A stretch of DNA of 64,000 bases, taken from positions 8,864,001 through 8,928,000 of the forward strand of contig WPIO01000003.1 of assembly GCA_009760855.2 (NCBI GenBank). Reading direction: 5' to 3'. Below the pieces are notes generated by a model that made no database searches, had not been told where the DNA came from, and worked only from the letters and a program-made list of their open reading frames with translations. The stretch comes from Cristatella mucedo. Taxonomy: Eukaryota > Bryozoa > Phylactolaemata > Cristatellidae. Positions 46,373 to 59,500 of this stretch are shown here, piece by piece; the stretch's first letter is position 1, and each line of letters starts with the position of its first letter. A program made the position numbers and the translations under genes.

Positions 46373-46821
46373 AGCGGCACTGTCACAGTGTGAACTTTGG
46401 TTTCTTTTTTAACAAAGCGCTAGATTTGGTGACCACATCTAGGTAACAACCGAATTGGTAACTGAGTTTTACAGCAATCAGCAATGTTGACTCTGCAGGT
46501 GAGATGTTATGCCTCAGCATGAGCTGCAAGGACCTGCAAAATACGAATCCACACTATACTGGTCACCTGTAGAAGTTCTCGCATGCAATCACAGTAAACG
46601 CTTCAAACGTTCGGCCCGGAGCAATCATTTTGTGGATTGTGACTAAGAAACACACACACACACCCACACTTTGCTATACATGTGCGGGTGGGCACGCACA
46701 TACACAAACACGGCGCTGTAAAGAGCACCACCAATAGGAGGCACCAAATCCTGCTGCAGCAACAGGGCAAAGCAGGCAGGTGTAGACACGAACGAAGTGG
46801 CATTGCATACGTACTGAGAGC
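45766..46821. other. Convergent spacer between the NEK kinase and WDR70
   Basis: Tail-to-tail intergenic region of 1056 bp holding both 3' UTRs. It contains a (CT)n run at 46302-46371 and an ATTAAA at 46275-46280 that could end the kinase transcript. No coding evidence is seen. Confidence 0.6.
46302..46371 (+). repeat. (CT)n microsatellite
   Basis: About 35 CT units in the convergent spacer. Confidence 0.97.
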
Positions 46822-49800
46822 TCATATCTTGGGTTTCTTCCAAGCAGGCACGTCATCGTCGTTTTCGTTCTCTTCCTTCGGTTCTTCCAAAATGGTGACA
46901 GGTTGTGTTCTATATTTAAAAATGGCAAACCCAATTTTGGAGGTAAGGTAATTAAGATGGAAGCTAATGGTGAAGTTGTTAGCACCAGTTGCCACACACA
47001 AGATTACCAAGTACTTGTATCACACCCTTGCAACTAATGCAATAGAGAAGGCGCCCATTGCCACAGGCAGCATAGCTTACTTCGCATATGCTGGGTTGAC
47101 CCAATAAGGATTGTTCTTGGCATCTTCTGCATGTCGGAGTATGGCTGCGCGAGGATCCTTGTCCCTTTCGTCAGGCCTATACGTCGCCAGATGCTTAGCG
47201 ACGTACTGGGACAAAGTCGATCCGTGAGCACTCACGCGGCCACCTTTGCCTACGAATCCGACAGATGCATTACTATACACAGTTCAATTTTCTGTACAGT
47301 CATCGTGTAAGCCAGTTATTCTACTGCCTAAAGTTAGCTACATGCGGTGAGAAGCAATCTCGGCGATTGAGGTGAAGAGAATAAATGCCACTCGATAACT
47401 TACCTGGACCCGTGACAGGGAGCTGTGGCTGCCGTGATTTCGCAGGATCCCTTCGATCCTTTTCCATTCTTTTCTTCGTACTCATTTCTCTTTCCTCCTT
47501 GAACATTCTAAGTGCATAGGCTGCAGAGATATAAATTACACGTATTAATCTTTTCCAGCTCAAGACAAGGAAAGCGATGGGAACAGAGACAGAGAGGCTT
47601 TGATGGTAACCAGCATTCACTTCAGTGTCACGGTGCGACTAGCCACTTGTAGTTGCCATCCTGCATTGGCTATGCAGTTTGAATGCACGCCATGCTCCAG
47701 CACTTACGAGTAATAATCCTTTGGGCAGCCACAAATTCTATGCCCTGCTGCTTTCTGGGATTTTTCACCACGCACAATTTGGCACCTCTAAAAACCAAAA
47801 AGAGTGTAAGGCCCAAATCCACACGACGCTGTATGGTATCGGCAACGAGTCAACAGCTGGACACTGCTTTAGAAAGCTAATAATAACAAAAATCGGATGA
47901 GTGCCACAAAATGAAATAAAACAGCCGATTCACTTACCTATGGCTGCGATCTGGGTCATAGAAGACTTTAGCTACGCCATCACCTGTTCCCGCGACAATC
48001 TGGTTAAGGCGGGGGTGCCATATGGAACGAACAACGTGCTGAAAATAGAAAATACATGGCAAATGAAAAAAAAAACACACACATATATAAAGCCTGTCTG
48101 TAGCAACAGAGTGAAGTCAAACCGGTTTAATCTTACATTCGGGTTTGGTTTCACATATTTATTAACTTGCTAGATAGGCAAAACACAACTCGCTGACGGC
48201 ATAGCCAACTACTACACAGATAAGGTGTTATTAAGTAAAATTACGGACAAGTGATATTGTACCACAAAGACCATTTAAAATGTGCTGGCTGCTAATTGAA
48301 AAAGGGACATGCCTTACAAGCTTCCACAAAGCTAAGAACGTGCAACTAGTATGCGATTAGGGAATGTAGCACCGTAACTGTTGGCTATTATATGCACACT
48401 GCAAGCTGCTTACACTTTGAGTGAGCTATAGAAAACTCTCGAGCGCAACATCCACATAGTACTTGTGGCTTCGTGGAGTTACAGACAGAGATACATTACA
48501 TTACATTATCTGCAACAAATTGTGTTGCCAAGCACCGGCACGCTGGACGATTGCACAGAGCAGCAGAAGACTCACGGATTTCGACACGTTCATTTCCAGG
48601 GTCCTGGCAAGGTCCACTCGGTCAAAGAAAATTAATTTGCCATCCGTCTCGTCTTTCTTTAGTGAAATTCCGGTCATAAGCATTCTATCATCAGGGCTGA
48701 AGCAGCAATCCGTCCTATACGACGGCATAGGGACAACGAAAAAGCCATTAGTTTCATGGAACAAAGACCTTGCTCCCCCCCAAAGTCCTGCTAAGAAAAA
48801 AAAAAAACGCTCGTGCCAGCAGAGGCATGCAAAAATACTCGTACCACACTGGTTTCGGACAGCCCCTTTCCGTTGGCATGACTAGTCATCGCGGCTACTG
48901 AGCAGGGCCTAATAGACCCAAGAATATGCAGCTCGATGCAACTAGAGGATGAAAGACTAGAGGATCGAGGCAGGAATGTGCGGCTGAGCGTAGGAGCCAG
49001 GAGACCACGAGGGGTTTGCAAAAACGAAGAATCTACGGCTATACATAGGGATGCCAAATCCTGCCCTGTGATAATCCTGCTCTGGTGAAATGAAAAACGA
49101 ACGATAGCATTCACATCTATCCAAGCTTGTGAGTGGCCAGCCACTGGACATGGCTGGCCACTCACATGGGAAGCAGAGAAAAGTGCAAAAAGGAAAAAAG
49201 GGAACAGCTAATTATAATATTTTAAATAATTAATTAATTAATTAATTATTTAAAATATTATAATTAATTTATAATTATAATAAAATTAATTAATAATTAT
49301 ATAATGAAAAATAGGGAACGGCTAGTGAATTGCAAGTGGCAGCCATGGCATCACGCATTACCACCAGGTCTACTCAACGCGACGGTTGGCAACGCAAACG
49401 CACTCAGAAAAAACTCAACAGATAATGCATTCCTATCACTGGCCAACAAACGCGATTTTCGCGGTGACTCTCCAATTTGTCTGTCCAACGGCACACGGAG
49501 ATAAAAGAAACGGCTGCGTGAGCATCCGCAACAATTTTGACCAACGAGCTTCGAAAAGCGTTTGATTTGTGAAAGTAGAAACTCTTAGTGTGCAAAGCAC
49601 AGCTTGCTCCAAATGCACGACCATTTCTGACAGCCCTTGGGCCTGGTCGAAGCAGAAACTCAAGATCGATGTGATGAGATTTGTATATATCATACACCCT
49701 GCACCACATAAGATCATATGTAATGGACCCGGTTACAGCGAACCTGCTTGGCACCGAATACTTTCTGTTGAAGGCGAGAGGAGTTTGGCAAGGACAAAAA

Positions 49801-52699
49801 TAGAGGTTTGTTATATCGGGCAGTTCTTCATAATGGGTTGGTATAACATCCACAGTACCATGTTCATACGAGTGACCATGCATTGTTACGACTCACATAC
49901 AACTGTCCCACGAGACTCCCCAATTTAACTTTGCATTCAGCGACTGAAAAGAAAGAGCACAATGCTATTCAAGGCCTTACATGGGGAAAATGTTGAAAAG
50001 ATCTCCAGCAACTGCAACCGGGCTCTTAAATTTGCGCAAGTCCCATAGCTTGAGAGTGTCATCACCTGGAATAGAAGGCATTGAGGGCTAATTAACTTGC
50101 TTGACATGACTGCTTGTCACTCGCTAAATGCACAATGATTGCTGTGCAGTCAAGGCTGCACTGAAGCCTGATACGCAAGCTCTTCTGTTCAAAATACTTA
50201 CCACCTCTCGATGCAACCATAGTATTGTCATAGGAGAATGCAAGACAAGATGTGTCTGTTCCGCTGGTATGTGCATTACGACACATCATTGCCACATTAA
50301 CCTGTGATAACACGGTACGATTTGACAGCAGCACAGTAATCTTTTAATAATGCACAGAAAACATCAGCACCAAAAAAGGAACTGATAGCTTGATATTCCC
50401 TACGTTGCATTGATCTGCTTCTGCCATGCATAATTAACATCATTAATATGTCATCAGCCTCAGGTCATGTCCCAGCACCTTTCAAAAAAGCTGTAGTCAG
50501 GCCTCTCCTCAAGAAAGCAACACTAGACATAGAGAACTTGAGCAACTACCACCCAGTCTCCCTTCTACCATTTCTATAAAAGACACTGGAACGGGTCGTG
50601 GCAGACCAGCTAAACTCACATATCGAAACCTCACACCTTGCTAGTAAGTTCCAGTCTGGCTTTAGAGCTAATCACTCCACAGAGTCAGCATTACTTAGGG
50701 TATACAACGACCTACTTAGGAATGCAGACACGGGTAGAGTGCTTGCTTTGCTCGATCTTTCGGCAGCTTTTGACACCATCGATCACAAAGTTCTTCTAGA
50801 GCGCCTCTCATCTCACCTGGGCATTACTGGCACTGCTCTGCAGTGGTTCGGGTCCTATCTCAGTGGGAGACTCCAGAGTATTGACGTGAATGGACAAAGA
50901 TCATCTGAAGTACCTCTAAAATATGGAGTACCTCAAGGCTCCGTGCTAGGTCCGGTTCTTTTCACGGTTTATACTCTCCCTCTTGCTCATGTGACTGCCA
51001 AGCACAATCTAGGCTTTCACTTCTATGCAGATGACACTCAGTTGTACCTTTGCTTTGATCCCTCCCAGCCTTCGAGCACCTCAAATCCTCTCAACTCACT
51101 TGCTGCATGCATTGATGACATCCGCACATGGATGGCAGCAAATTTTCTAAAACTAAACGATGACAAAACTAACTTACTAGTTATGGACAAACCCCAGTGT
51201 GATTCAGAAATTGGCAAGGCTGACGCTCAAAATTGGCTCTGCCAGCATATCTCCTGTCGAATCAGCTCGAAATCTAGGTGTCATATTCCAAAGCGACCTC
51301 TCGTTAGACGACCATATCAGCTCCACGGTCAAAGCTGCCTATTTTCAGCTTCATAATATTGCTAAAATTCGGGCTTGTTTAGATAAGGATACCACGTCCA
51401 AGTTGGTCCATGTATTCGTGACATCCCGTCTCGACTTTTGCAACTCACTGCTTACTGGCCTACCGGCATTTGCGATCAGGCGATTGCAGCTGGCGCAAAA
51501 CTCTGCAGCTAGACTTGTCTGTCGTGAGCGGAGCAGTTGCCACATTACTCCACTTCTCGCCGACCTGCACTGGCTACCAGTCAAGCAATGGATTGACTTC
51601 AAGGTTTTGTCGCTCACTTTTAGGTCCCTTCATTCTATGGCTCCAGCCTATCTCTCCGACATACTCCCCCATCAGGCCAAGCATCGTACCACTTGCTTTT
51701 CGGAATCCAACAGTCTCGAAATACCTCGTACAAACCTCAAATCCTTTGGAGACCGTGCATTTAGTTCGTATGCTCCCAAAGCTTGGAACTCCCTCCCGAC
51801 CTGTGTCAGAACATCCCCTGACCTGACCACATTTAAAAGGAACTTAAAAACACACCTATTTAGTACAGCATTTAGCGTGTCCCATGTGATTCGTCCTTGA
51901 TGTGCTTATGCGTGCTGACACTGTGCATGCTGCCACTAACCACATTTGCATGCTGACCCTGTGCATGTCACCCCTAACCATGTTATTCATTTTGTTTGTT
52001 TTTCAAGCATGATTTTACTTACCATTTAATTGCATTTCCCTTTGCAGTAAATGTAAAGCGCCTAGAAAGAGATTAAGTTCTCTGAGGGCGCTTTATCAAG
52101 TACATTATTATTATTATTTTTATTTATAAGAAAATAAGTGCGACAACAGGTGAATAACACGTTTGCTACGATATTGAATGCATCGAAATCTTCTTGAGAT
52201 CTTACAAAAACAGCACTTGCTAAAATGGCAGCACTGAGCTACAAAATACCATCAATGGTTCAAGTTGCTCGGGTGTGCAAAGCCAGTCACACTGTCCTTT
52301 CAAGGACCGTTGCAGTTCACTCCACCATACCAAAAAGCTGAACTGCTGAAACAGCTGCTCTGGTCTAAGGTTTTTTCAGGGATATACACTTGCTGCATTC
52401 TGCTGACGTCATCAAACATCCTGGAGCTCAGGCCCGTAATCGTGGACATGTACAGCAAAATGTATTCAACCGAAACCAAATTTTTCTAGAATCGCGTAAA
52501 ACAAGCAGAGCTGGACTCGCAGTTCAAATTTCCCTCTGATACGTATTTGATATGTGATTAGTATTCTGATTATATCTCTGATTAGTATTAGACGAGTAAT
52601 GGATTTTACAAGGTACAAACATACCATAGAAATGAAGCTGTTTACGAGTCACAAGAATGCACCTCAACTAGCTTCACGACGCTGACACTCAAATACCGT

Positions 52700-52785
<86 letters not shown>

Positions 52786-55621
52786 AGCGCTCGGGAAAGG
52801 CCCAAAAAGAACAATTCGAATGTACAAAAATCGGTTAGACGTTACAATTCAGAACCCTTGACACAAATGAGCAATGGGTAGGGTAGAGAGAAACCAAAGC
52901 TAGTGGTCACAAAAAGCCATGATTGTAGCCTTCACGAAGTCGATGGGAAATCACAACCACTTGTGTATCGAATTAAAACAACCTTAGAAAAACTCATGTC
53001 ACCAGAGAAAGGTATATGCAACTTCCAGTCATCCAGAAGACTCTACTGCCTATCTGCAGACAAGTTGTTGCCGGACCGTGGATAGACGTTCTCATCTTCT
53101 TGGCCTGGTAACTTACTTTATACAGCAGCAGAAGAATCTTTTCGGCAATAAGCCCCCCCCCCTTGAAGTAGGCGATAAAGAATCGTCTGCTACAGAACCT
53201 GAACCCACGATTTGGACTATGAAGAAAGAGCAAGCGACCTACCCTTTGGCTAATATATAAGAGTGGGAAAATTGCCATCATTCGACAAACTTTGCATTAA
53301 TAAGCACAAAAATAACTAATTTTAAATTTATTTATTTTTCAGAGCCATGCAAATATAGCTACTAACAAAAATCTGGTGTTAAGTAACAGAACCTCATATT
53401 TTTGCACAAATATAAATTGTAATGAAAAACGTAAAACCATTAAGTATATAATGTGTCTACCTTTAGTAATCCCCATATTAAGTCGTTAAGGCATATAGCG
53501 AGTTCCAGCAATGGTGAAAAACCTCGACAAGTATGCATGAATCCTTTGGAGACCACACCATTAGTTGTATGCCCCAAAGCCTGGAAGTCACTTCCAAGTG
53601 GCGTTACAACATCCCCAGGCTTGACATTTAAAAGAAGCTAAAACGCATCTATGTATCACAGCATTTAGTGGGTCCCTCTAATTTGTCCCATGAGCATGCT
53701 TATGCCTGCTGATACTGCACATGCTACCACTAACAATATTTGAATGCTTACTCCACGCATGTCACCTCTAACCATGTCATGCTTATTGTCTTCAAGCATG
53801 CCACCATTAACCATTCGATCATGTGTCCTTTGCAGCAAATGTAAGGTGCCTAGAAAGAGATTAAGTTCTCTGAGGGTGCTAAACAAATGTATCATTATTA
53901 TTACATCGACGAGTTTTGCTTCACACTAATACAATACAATTACCTTTCTTACTAATATTTTCCAGCAATATAATACCGTATTTCTCCAAATATAAGACAA
54001 ATCCAGAAAATACGCCTAGTAGGTTTTTTAAGGATGTTTGCTACTATAAGCCCGACCTCAAGAATAAGCCCCAGTTAAGTGGGAATGTTAGCAATCCGGA
54101 CGATTTCCCCTGGATTGCATAAAGTTGTGAACAGATAGCAAACGAATGGTACAATCAATATGGAACTTGGCACAAGTTACAATGTCATCACAAACAATCA
54201 AAACTTGATACATCTGATGAAAACTTGACACGTTGTTATATTTGATGAATCACACTGTACCCTATGACTTTCCTGGGCAGTATTTCAAAATGATGTGAAA
54301 CATTCATGCGATAATAAGCCTACCCAAATACGAAAGAGAAAGCGAACAAGGTATAAATTAGTCACCTCATCTATCGATCCATAAATGTATACACAAATTC
54401 TAGGGGGCTAATGGTTCTACAGGAAATGGATCAGTGCTAGATATTCAGGCCGAATTTCGGGGTTCGGCTATTTATGATTATCTTAATAATAATAATAATA
54501 ATACATCTGATATAGCACCCTCAGAGAACTCAATCTCTTTCTAGGCACTCTACATTAGCTGTAAAGGAAGCACAATCGAATGGTTAGTGGCAGCATGCTC
54601 AATGACAACAACCATAAAATAGTTTGGGGTGACATCCACAGGGTCAACTAGTCTGTATTTGAATAAATATAGATTGTTGTCCACAAATCAATTAATAAAA
54701 GTAGATGTTGCAGATGAAAAATTAAACATCTGCTGAAAATAACCCCTAAATGTATCTTTTGGAGCCAAAATTATTAGGAGATCCACTCATTTTTGGAAAA
54801 ATATGGAAGCAAAAAAAAATAGAAAAGCCTTAGGCCAACAGTTCAATTTAGTGCAAGCTGCCTAAGTAGATACATGTCTGCACTTTCCTGAGATGCCATC
54901 AAGAGACTGCAAGCGTCCACCACATTTTGAAAAGTCCAATTTATCCAGACAAGAGCAAAAATTACTCCGTGCAAGCATCTGCTAAGATGCATACAAGACA
55001 CATTTTTACCTGTGGGTGATCAAGACAAACGTAGAGCACCTCATATCACCTGCAAGTTGCTCAAAATTGTGTTACAAACTTGTCAAGTCGCGAGTGAAGT
55101 AAATTAATCACACGTGAAATAATTGTATTTATGTAATATAATGCTACTTTGTTTATTTATATATTGGCATCAATGGAGAAAATGAGCCTTAAAATTTGCT
55201 ATCCCAAGAATCTGGCAGGAACCCACTAACCACTCAAGCAACTGCTATATTCAAGATTGGGAATACAGTGTAAATAGTGACTGTTACTGCTACACATACA
55301 TGGCACAAACCAGAAGTTATACCCGGACATTCAAGTAGACCTCTAGCACATTGCACCCTTGGCTCAGGTATCACGTGCATGTAGTGCACACCTCACCCAT
55401 GCATTCAGCAAGTAACTCAATGCAATTTCACACGCACAGAAATAGTACAGATTATTAAATGTAGGAGCAAAAAACAACGGCTGCATGTAGACACATTAAC
55501 ACAACAGCTACCTTCGACAACAATGCTCTAAAACAAAATATGTTCCTAATCTGAAGCACAGCAATAAACTTAAGTGCATGGATGCTACAAGTTAAACAGC
55601 AGAATGGGTAGCTGTTATTGA

Positions 55622-55663
<42 letters not shown>

Positions 55664-56508
55664 CATTTCATATAGCGCCCTCAGATAACTCAGTCTCTTT
55701 CTAGGCATTTTACATTTGCCGAAAAGGAAGCACGATCGAATGGTTAGTGGTATCGTGCTCGATAAACAACAAGAATAACATGGTTAGGGGTGACATGCAC
55801 AGGGTCGGCATGCAAGTATGGTTAGTGGCAGCATGCACAGTGTCAGCACGCATAAGCACATAGAGGAAGAATCACAGGGATCCACTAAATTTGGTCATAA
55901 ATAGATGAGATTTTAGTTTCTTTTTTTTAATGTGGACAAGTCAGGAGATGTGCCTCAAGTCAGGACTGAGTTCCTGGCTTTGGTAGCATACGAACTAAAG
56001 GCACGGTCTCCAAAGGATTTGAGATTTGTACGAAACATGGGTAAACAGTTAGATTCCGAAAAGTGGGTGGCACAATGCTTAGCCTAGTGGGGAAGCAGAT
56101 CTGATAGTTAGGCTGGAGCTAAAGAATGAAAGGACCTAAAAGTGAGTGACACAACCTTGAAGTCAGTTGCTTGACTGGAAGCCAGTGCCGGTCGGCAAGA
56201 AGTGGTGTGATGTGGCAACTGCAGCGCTCACGACAGAAAAAGAAATCAGCTTACGAATTTGTTGTAGTGCCACATTTGTATAGAGCCGTCCTGGCAAGCA
56301 ACTGCCACCAGTTTTCCGTCTGCACTGTAGGCACAGGTCGTCGGTATATTGCGTTTGCCTTGCGACGTGCGTGGCTTGGCAATATATTTGTGTTTCTTGC
56401 CACCGCCTTCCACAGACCACATTCGGACAGAGCTGTTCAAACAGACAAGCAAAGGCAGGGGCAACTATGAGCATACGGCTAACCGTCTGTTCAAAATTGG
56501 CACTACTT

Positions 56509-56553
<45 letters not shown>

Positions 56554-59500
56554 TTTCTTCTTTACCTTTCCTCTCTCTCTTCCCTTGGAACCTGCCCTAC
56601 TGACTTCCACAGGCAAGCACAAAGACGTGTGGGTGCATGGTAGGCACCATCGCATTCACCAACAGGGAAAGCAGTACCCTTACCCGTCATTTGAACAGGT
56701 CATGAACTCATCGTTAATCTTTGGATTCCAACACCCCGAATTCAACATAGCCGTGTGACCCTACAGCGGTAGCCACACGTGGACACGTCGTCAATCACAA
56801 GTGTCATTTGGCAGGGGCCGAAGCGGTGAAGACGGTGGAATAGTGGCAGAAGCACCTACGTCGGTTGCAGCCATGTCAATAATATATTGGTAGCCCTTCT
56901 TGCACTCTAATACTTCATGACCATCCCTGTCAAGGACTTTGGCCTGGGCATTGCCAGATATGACCAATACTTTATCACCGGTGCTGCTGTACTCCAGATT
57001 TTTGATGGCATGGCTGCAAAGAGACTAATGTAATCCTACAAGCTTCCAGCACTTATGCAGCATGACTGAAATAGTAAAAAGAACCAGTTCATCGAGAGTG
57101 CAAGCCTGCTCTGGCCAGTACCTCTCACATGGGTGTACGGTGCGGAAAGAACGCAATGAAGCGTCCATGCCAGCAAAGTCGAAGAACCTCACGTCATAAT
57201 CAAGCCCACCGGTTACAACCCTGGCACCGGAAGGATCGAGTGCCAAGGCTGACACCTGCATTAAAAAAATTAAAAAAAGAAAGCTTGCGTGTGAGGTTGA
57301 CACTGGTGTTACCTGTGCACTAGGTCCATATTTTAAGTAAATTATACTAACAGCACCGATCAGGCAATGAATAGGTATGACAGAAAAAGGAAGCAGGCAG
57401 TCCTAGTAGTTAATAGTGCTCAACGAGAGACATCAGAAGTAATACAGAAAGAATAAGAGCCGAGTAACCAACCGTTTTAGTGCCATGCACTAACGTAATC
57501 TCGTGGCTGTTCGGAATCTTCTTCCATGGAGGCTGAAAAACAGACACAAAATAAATACAATAAATAAATATTAGCTGATTTAGCAGCATCATTTGTATAG
57601 CAGCAGAAGAGCCTCGACGGCTTTCACCATTGCTTGCAGCTGGCAATAAAGAATCGCCACTTTAGGACTCGAACTTACGACCTCTTACGACTGTAGAGCA
57701 AGTACCCTACCTCCTGAGCTATCGCGGCCTAGTGCAATAACAGCATAGTAGCCGAGTGTCACACAAAAGTAAAAGCATGGCAGTATAATCTCTTTTTTTT
57801 AAATAGCATTGCATTGTACTGGCCAAATGGCGCTTACTTCAGTATTTGGCACTGCATCGAATTCTTAGCATAGAGGATTCGAATGTTTATTCAGCATGCT
57901 GAACAAAAGACTTTGGCATCCCGTGAGCTCAACGACTGCTGGGTGGCAGCTTTATCATACAGCTGGATAATGAGCCTGTTGTCCGACGACCATATTGCCA
58001 GCAGCCTGCATAAATGCTTATGGCCTCGGGTTTATGACACAATAATTAGCACATAAAGTACTGCTTAAAACATAATACACACTGTCACAGCTTACTGACA
58101 CCTAAAGCTGACTGCACACCTTGTAACACAGAAGTAATGCACACTCAGGGTCGTACCTATAAAGGCAACCCCGGGAGAGACGATATTCGAATGATATTGG
58201 CGCTACAAGCAGCTAAGTGGCTTAGGAGTGACGTCCATTGCAGTGGAAATGATGGATTGCACCATGTGAAGACAGGTAGGCACGGTTACGATCAGGTATG
58301 CATACAGAAATGGTAAAAACCGACACATTTCAGGGCATAGATCCACTATTTCTTGAGAATCTCGGGGTCTTTTCAAAATCAAGCTTAGAAGATTAAAATG
58401 CCATCTACTTGAGAGCAGAAGACTGCAAAACACACAAGAGCTTCCGGTCTGGCTGATGCATGCCAAAGGAGCACAGCGACATGGCTGAAAATATTCTGCT
58501 TGTCCTTCATAAAGAGGGCTGGAGCAATACGACGATCTCTTGTGTGCTTGGGAATGGGGGGACGCTGTGTCAGGTACATCTGGCTAGGTACAGATAGTAA
58601 ATTAAAAATCTGTCGGTCGCAGGCCGCACATCCACTCTCCATTCGATCATGTTTCCTTTACAGCAAATGTAAAGCGCCTAGAAAGAGATCTCTGAGATTT
58701 GAGTTCTCTGAGGACGCTTTATCAAGTTTATAATAATAATTATTATTATTGTTACAGTAGGAAGGGCGCTGCCTACTCTGCTCGAACAGGGTATCGAGCA
58801 GCCAGGGCCGTCTGCTGGAGATCATTGCTGCACCACACTGCAATAGGAAGACCGATTGGCCAAGCAAGCGAAGTCGCTGGAAGCTGCCAATGGACCAAAA
58901 CTAGCAGGCAAACGGTGCAGCACCGACTTGTTTAGGATAGCATTTTCTTATTAGTGGCGAGGAAAGCACCAAGCTGAGTAAGCATCTGAGAAAGCATCAA
59001 GCTGAAAGGCTGGTATGGTCCAGACATTGGACTCCCGAAGATTAGGCTAAATTTATGGGATGGGCGAAAGAAAAAATTCAACTCATCGGTGGCAACAAAC
59101 GTTAGTTTCGAGTAAGCCGAAGAAAGAGCAGGGAAGGAACACGGTGATGATTAGCGCCTACAGCACACTGTGAAGTACAGCGGTGGCGGCAGGATCGTGA
59201 TTAAGGGCGCGCTCACTTCAGTATTTGGCACTGCATCGAATTCTTAGCATAGAGGATTCGAATGTTTATTCAGCATGCTGAACAAAAGACTTTGGCATCC
59301 CGTGAGCTCAACGACTGCTGGGTGGCAGCTTTATCATACAGCTGGATAATGAGCCTGTTGTCCGACGACCATATTGCCAGCAGCCTGCATAAATGCTTAT
59401 GGCCTCGGGTTTATGTGATACTCAGAATATCTAACACCGGTCGGTCCATAAAGGGCAGTCCATGCAAAGCAGTACGTTGCTCGCCAAAACCGAAGTCTAA

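Noticed and set aside
57650-57735. Functional tRNA gene
   Set aside because: A and B boxes are good but acceptor-stem pairing is weak, and the sequence continues into a repeated SINE-B body.
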